A stretch of DNA of 64,000 nucleotides from assembly GCF_049562855.1 (NCBI RefSeq), contig NZ_CP186925.1:2356001-2420000 (forward strand), given 5' to 3'. Source of the stretch: Ruminococcus_C callidus. Its GTDB lineage: Bacteria > Bacillota > Clostridia > Oscillospirales > Ruminococcaceae. Positions 60,371 to 64,000 of the stretch are shown here, in pieces. How positions within the stretch are numbered: the first letter of the stretch is position 1; each line of letters starts with the position of its first letter. The position numbers and the translations under genes are program-made. The notes below the pieces were generated by a model. It worked only from the letters and a program-made list of their open reading frames with translations. It did no database searches and had not been told where the DNA came from.

Positions 60371-62905
60371 ATGAATCGTGAAGAAACATTAGAACGGCTG
60401 AGTTCAGAGATTTCTTGTGTACAAAAGCTATTGGATACAAAATATAGTGAGGTAATTGAAATTTCTTATCAGCAAAAGCTCCGGGAAATTCTGAAAAAAA
60501 TGACTTTTTTTCAGGAAAAGCTAAAAAACAATACCTTTGAGATTTCCATTGTTGGCCTTGAAAAATCCGGAAAAAGTACTTTTGCAAACGCATTTATGGG
60601 GAATGATGTTCTTCCGACGAAAGACGCACGGTGCACATACACCGCAACCAGCATCCGGTTTGGCACGGAGAACGATGCACAGGTCGATTTCTACTCCGAT
60701 GCACAGTTCAACGAGGAATTTCACAGAAAGCTGAACCTTCTCGGCATTGAAAACCCGCAGCATTGGAGCGAATGGTCAAAGGAATTGCTGGACAAAGAAA
60801 CCGAACAATTGCCACCCTTGCGTTCGGAACAGAAAAATATCTATAACGACATCCTCGAAATCATCACAAATCGGAGCAGCATTCAAAATCTGATCGGTTC
60901 TGAATCTCTGCATTTTGTTAACCATGAACTAGAAACCGAGGTAAAGGAATACATCGAAAATCCTGCAAAAGCACTTGCCGTTAAGGAAATTGTGATACGC
61001 TCCGATAAGCTTTCCGCCATGCGAAATGCGATCATATATGATGTCCCAGGTTTCGATTCTCCGACACAACTACACAAAGACCAGACCAGAGCGTGGATGA
61101 AAAAATCGGATGCTGTCATTTTAATTGTCAATGCAGATCGCCCCAGTTTCAATGATTCTCTGGTACAGTTCTTTGAATCTGTGGACAAAGACGATGACGG
61201 CATTTTCATTGGGGAAAAGCTATTTGTTTTCGCAAACCGTGCAGATATTGCAACCACACTCCAGGATAATTTGCAGCGGATTCGAGAGGAACTGCAAAAT
61301 TACAGAATCATGCCAACGGCATTGATTGCACAGCGCCTGACGGCCGGCTCCGCAAGGGCAAGAATTGAACTTGACAACGGCAATACGCAAAGTGCAATTT
61401 TACAAAGCCTAAAAGAAAAAGGACTTGCCGGAGACGGCATCGACACCATCCGCAGCCTGCTTGAAGACTACAACAATACCGTTCGCCTGCAAGTGATGCA
61501 GCAGCGCATTGCCAACTTAAAGGAAAATGTGCTCGCACTATTCAGTGAACTCCGACAGGAAAATCAGATCGACGGCAATTCCAGCATAGAATTGCAAATG
61601 GACAATCTGGTTGACGAACTAAAAAGAACGGCAAGGCAGAGAATCCATAACGCACTGGCAGAGTGCCGGACGCAAATTGTACAGCAGTGCAAAGAGAACA
61701 AGCCAATCACGGATAAAGTCCGCAAAAATGCAATTCAAAGCATCGATCCTGTACGCTATCAGATCACCGAAGACGAGATTCGAAGAGCACAGTACGAGGA
61801 ACTCTCCGGTGCAGGCGTTTTGGAGCGATTTGACGCATCCATACGGGACAGCAAATTTACTGCAATGTATGAGGAGTTTATCGACAATGTAGTACATTTG
61901 GCAGTGGAAGAGTATCGTGAGAGCGAAAAGAAGATTTTAACCGCATTTGAATCCGGTCTGGAACTGACACCTTCCCATCCTTTTTTCAAGGAGCTGGAGA
62001 AAGCACTGAAACAGTACATCTCTGAACAATGCGGTAAAGTTGCACCAGAAGGCTATTATAACAGCTTGATTCGCCGCTACTCCAGAAGCCTGTTTGAAAT
62101 ATTGATTTCCACACCCTTTGGAAACATCGCAAGATATAAAAAATTTGATGACGACCGACGCAACTTCTACAGCATCTCTCTGTTTACAGATGAAGAAAAT
62201 CCGCAGATCCAGCCGGACAAACAGTCGATGCACTATCAGATCTTATTTCATCAGCAAATCAATTCCAACAATGACCCGCAAAGCAATTCTTTGAACGATG
62301 CAATTGTAAAGGTGGAATCTGTGACAAACGAAGTGATCGCAGTTAACAGCCCGCTGTACCACAATCTGCAAAACTTCTGTGAAAAGCATCCGAACAATGC
62401 ACTCGCCGAACTGGACACCCTTCTGGCTCAACTCCCACCGGTTGAAACGGCAGATGCCAATGCAATTCCACTCTTTGCCATTCAGGAAAATCCAGCAGTC
62501 ACCAAGCTGAATCAGCTGCTGGAACATGCACTACAGGAAAGTCCAAATTCCGCTGAAAGCCAGTTGACAGAAAGAGCATATGCGCAGTTCTTTCAGAACT
62601 ACAGAAAAACAATTGAAAAGATTCCGAGCGAGTTCAACCAGGATGTCTGCATCCTGAAGAACATTTTAAACGAACAGGTCATGAATGCGGTTTCCATTGA
62701 AATTCCTTTCTTGGATCTGGTAAAGCAGGATATTATCAGCTTACAAAAAAGTCTGGAAACTGCGGCATTCACCTCGTTCATCAACATGGAAAAGGCACAT
62801 ATTTTAGAGGAAAAATACAATCAGCTGAATGCAGAGAATGAAAATCGGAAACGCAGGCTGGAAATCATTCGGGAAATCGACCGGATTCTCGCTGCGGAGG
62901 ACTAA
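60371..62905 (+). CDS. Dynamin-like large GTPase
   Basis: 844 residues; the ATG at 60371 is preferred because of AAAGGA ten bases upstream, an earlier ATG at 60344 has a weaker site. GTPase motifs: G1 GLEKSGKST near residue 62, G2 TATSI, G3 DVPGFDSP near 224, and G4-like FANRADI near 288 (usual N/TKxD changed to NRAD). The N-terminal helix before G1 and the long helical stalk after 400 (e.g. MDNLVDELKRTARQRIHNAL) fit a bacterial dynamin-like protein. No clear membrane-anchor patch is visible. Bacterial dynamins remodel membranes and some protect against phages. The kinase gene starts 18 bases downstream. Confidence 0.88.
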   Translation: MNREETLERLSSEISCVQKLLDTKYSEVIEISYQQKLREILKKMTFFQEKLKNNTFEISIVGLEKSGKSTFANAFMGNDVLPTKDARCTYTATSIRFGTENDAQVDFYSDAQFNEEFHRKLNLLGIENPQHWSEWSKELLDKETEQLPPLRSEQKNIYNDILEIITNRSSIQNLIGSESLHFVNHELETEVKEYIENPAKALAVKEIVIRSDKLSAMRNAIIYDVPGFDSPTQLHKDQTRAWMKKSDAVILIVNADRPSFNDSLVQFFESVDKDDDGIFIGEKLFVFANRADIATTLQDNLQRIREELQNYRIMPTALIAQRLTAGSARARIELDNGNTQSAILQSLKEKGLAGDGIDTIRSLLEDYNNTVRLQVMQQRIANLKENVLALFSELRQENQIDGNSSIELQMDNLVDELKRTARQRIHNALAECRTQIVQQCKENKPITDKVRKNAIQSIDPVRYQITEDEIRRAQYEELSGAGVLERFDASIRDSKFTAMYEEFIDNVVHLAVEEYRESEKKILTAFESGLELTPSHPFFKELEKALKQYISEQCGKVAPEGYYNSLIRRYSRSLFEILISTPFGNIARYKKFDDDRRNFYSISLFTDEENPQIQPDKQSMHYQILFHQQINSNNDPQSNSLNDAIVKVESVTNEVIAVNSPLYHNLQNFCEKHPNNALAELDTLLAQLPPVETADANAIPLFAIQENPAVTKLNQLLEHALQESPNSAESQLTERAYAQFFQNYRKTIEKIPSEFNQDVCILKNILNEQVMNAVSIEIPFLDLVKQDIISLQKSLETAAFTSFINMEKAHILEEKYNQLNAENENRKRRLEIIREIDRILAAED

Positions 62906-62923
62906 GGAAAAGGAGATAGAAAA

Positions 62924-64000
62924 ATGTCTGAATTGCAAGCAGGAATGCAAATTGAATTAGATGATAACATGGGAACGATTCAAATCGTCCGGAAATTAGG
63001 AGAGGGCGGCCAGGGATATGTCTATCTGGTGGACTATCTCGGAAACCAGATGGCATTGAAATGGTACAAAAAAGGTTCGATAAAGGACATGGAGGGATTT
63101 CGCAAGAACCTGCAAAACAACATCCGGGAACAGGCTCCCACAGACTCATTCCTGTGGCCCGTTGCCATCACCCGTATGTACTACGATACATTTGGCTACA
63201 TTATGAAACTGCGCCCCGATAACTACTATGACTTTTCTGATTTCCTGATCGGAAAGATTGACTTTTCCAGTGTTCACACGCTGCTGAATGCAGCCATCAA
63301 CATTGTAGAGAGTTTCCGGATTCTGCATAACCGTGGATTCTCCTATCAGGATTTGAATGACGGCAACTTCTTCCTGAACCCTGAAACCGGAGATGTCCTG
63401 ATCTGCGATAACGACAACGTTTCCCAGTTTGGAGAAAAGTCCGGGATTGCTGGAAAATGCAGATACATGGCACCATCTATCGTTGTAGGAAGAAAGACGC
63501 CGGATAAGAGAACCGACCAGTTTTCTCTTGCCGTTGTCCTTTTCCTGCTTCTGCTGAGAAACCACCCTCTGGAGGGCGAGCAGACGCAGAGCAAGGCCGT
63601 CATGACGGAACAACGACAGAAGCGCTATTACGGAGAATCCCCTGTTTTCATTGCCGACCCCAAGGATGCGTCCAACCGTCCGGTAAAGGGCGTGCACAAT
63701 AACTTCCTGATGAGATGGCCGCAGATGCCGGTATATATTCAGAATACCTTTATCAAGGCTTTCAGCAAGGAAGTCATGTGCGAAGACAAAATGGGAATCA
63801 CGGAAAAGGAGTGGCTGCAAAATCTGCTTCGGTTCCAGTCGGAAGTCATCATCTGTCCCAATTGCGGAAAAGAAACCAGATATACCACTGAAAATGCAAC
63901 GTGTATGTGCTGTCATCAGCCAATCACGCACATTGGCTGGATCCAGACACAATATTTCCGCATTCCGATTTTCCCCAAGCAGGAGATTGTTACAGCCTAC
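62924..64000 (+). CDS. Ser/Thr kinase-like protein, TerY-P type, C-terminus beyond the window
   Basis: 359 residues visible. Start ATG has AAAAGGAGATAG upstream. Kinase: glycine loop LGEGGQGYVYLV near residue 27, Lys in ALKWYKK, catalytic loop YQDLNDGNFF near 141 (HRD replaced by YQD), DND in CDNDNVS near 161 and APS in place of APE. C-terminal zinc ribbon starts near residue 311 (CPNCGKE, CMCCHQ). This architecture is typical of kinases in TerY-P modules (von Willebrand A, PP2C phosphatase, kinase), so those partners may lie downstream outside the window. Paired here with a dynamin-like GTPase, which is unusual. Confidence 0.9.
   Translation, partial: MSELQAGMQIELDDNMGTIQIVRKLGEGGQGYVYLVDYLGNQMALKWYKKGSIKDMEGFRKNLQNNIREQAPTDSFLWPVAITRMYYDTFGYIMKLRPDNYYDFSDFLIGKIDFSSVHTLLNAAINIVESFRILHNRGFSYQDLNDGNFFLNPETGDVLICDNDNVSQFGEKSGIAGKCRYMAPSIVVGRKTPDKRTDQFSLAVVLFLLLLRNHPLEGEQTQSKAVMTEQRQKRYYGESPVFIADPKDASNRPVKGVHNNFLMRWPQMPVYIQNTFIKAFSKEVMCEDKMGITEKEWLQNLLRFQSEVIICPNCGKETRYTTENATCMCCHQPITHIGWIQTQYFRIPIFPKQEIVTAY

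Overview
The window looks like a genome segment from a fibre-degrading, Ruminococcus-like Firmicute (Oscillospiraceae). The clearest clue is a secreted 1075-residue enzyme with CBM22, GH10 xylanase, CBM22, type I dockerin and CE1 esterase modules, which is typical of cellulosome-forming ruminococci. Strong AGGAGG ribosome binding sites and several TTGACA/TATAAT-type promoters fit a low-to-mid GC Firmicute. No rRNA and no intact tRNA were found; the only tRNA sequence is a 3' fragment of an initiator tRNA.

Region 1, about 1-17.1 kb, is carbohydrate metabolism. A minus-strand operon encodes a solute-binding lipoprotein, two permeases, an MsmK-type ATPase and a GH32 fructosidase that runs off the left edge. 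Its promoter carries three copies of a LacI-type operator, but the divergent LacI gene has been cut off just after its helix-turn-helix. After an AT-rich patch of small unknown genes and IS256 scars come the eroded remains of a mannan locus (truncated GH26, intact SGNH acetylesterase, frameshifted epimerase fragment), an AraC regulator, the xylanase-esterase and a cytoplasmic GH13 enzyme. Two copies of a small palindromic element (MITE) and one complete IS256 element (17.1-18.4 kb) lie here.

Region 2, about 18.7-27.1 kb, reads as an integrative mobilizable element: NmFic-like Fic protein, mini-relaxase, MobC, a candidate oriT hairpin, DUF960, an amidoligase paired with a class II glutamine amidotransferase, a serine recombinase and a tyrosine integrase. 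An IS150-type element has landed in the loop of the integrase terminator with a 3-bp duplication. The region ends at a 46-nt 3' fragment of tRNA-fMet.

Region 3, about 27.4-35.9 kb, is a scrapyard of a second conjugative element: a frameshifted AAA-ATPase gene fused head to head with a truncated sigma factor, an IS66 element with a perfect 8-bp target duplication and a frameshifted tnpC, an ABC exporter with a two-component system and a small HTH gene, and a 64-residue HTH-like gene.

Region 4, about 36-50 kb, is a type I restriction-modification island of ten genes on the minus strand (SseB-like, hsdM, small membrane protein, hsdS, HEPN-like, two zinc-ribbon proteins, an unknown, hsdR, GmrSD-like). 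It is bracketed by a truncated and a full copy of the same IS3-family element in the same orientation, like a composite transposon.

Region 5, about 50-64 kb, is rich in signalling and candidate defence genes: an AlbA-type ATP-binding regulator with a dyad-rich promoter, a protein kinase-STAND ATPase-TPR fusion with a small partner gene, a D5/SF3 primase-helicase, three unrecognised genes including a zinc ribbon, and an XRE repressor divergent from a dynamin-like GTPase and TerY-P-type kinase operon that continues beyond the right edge. The best candidates for undescribed biology are the kinase/STAND and dynamin/kinase modules, the extra genes inside the type I operon, and the amidoligase/amidotransferase pair.
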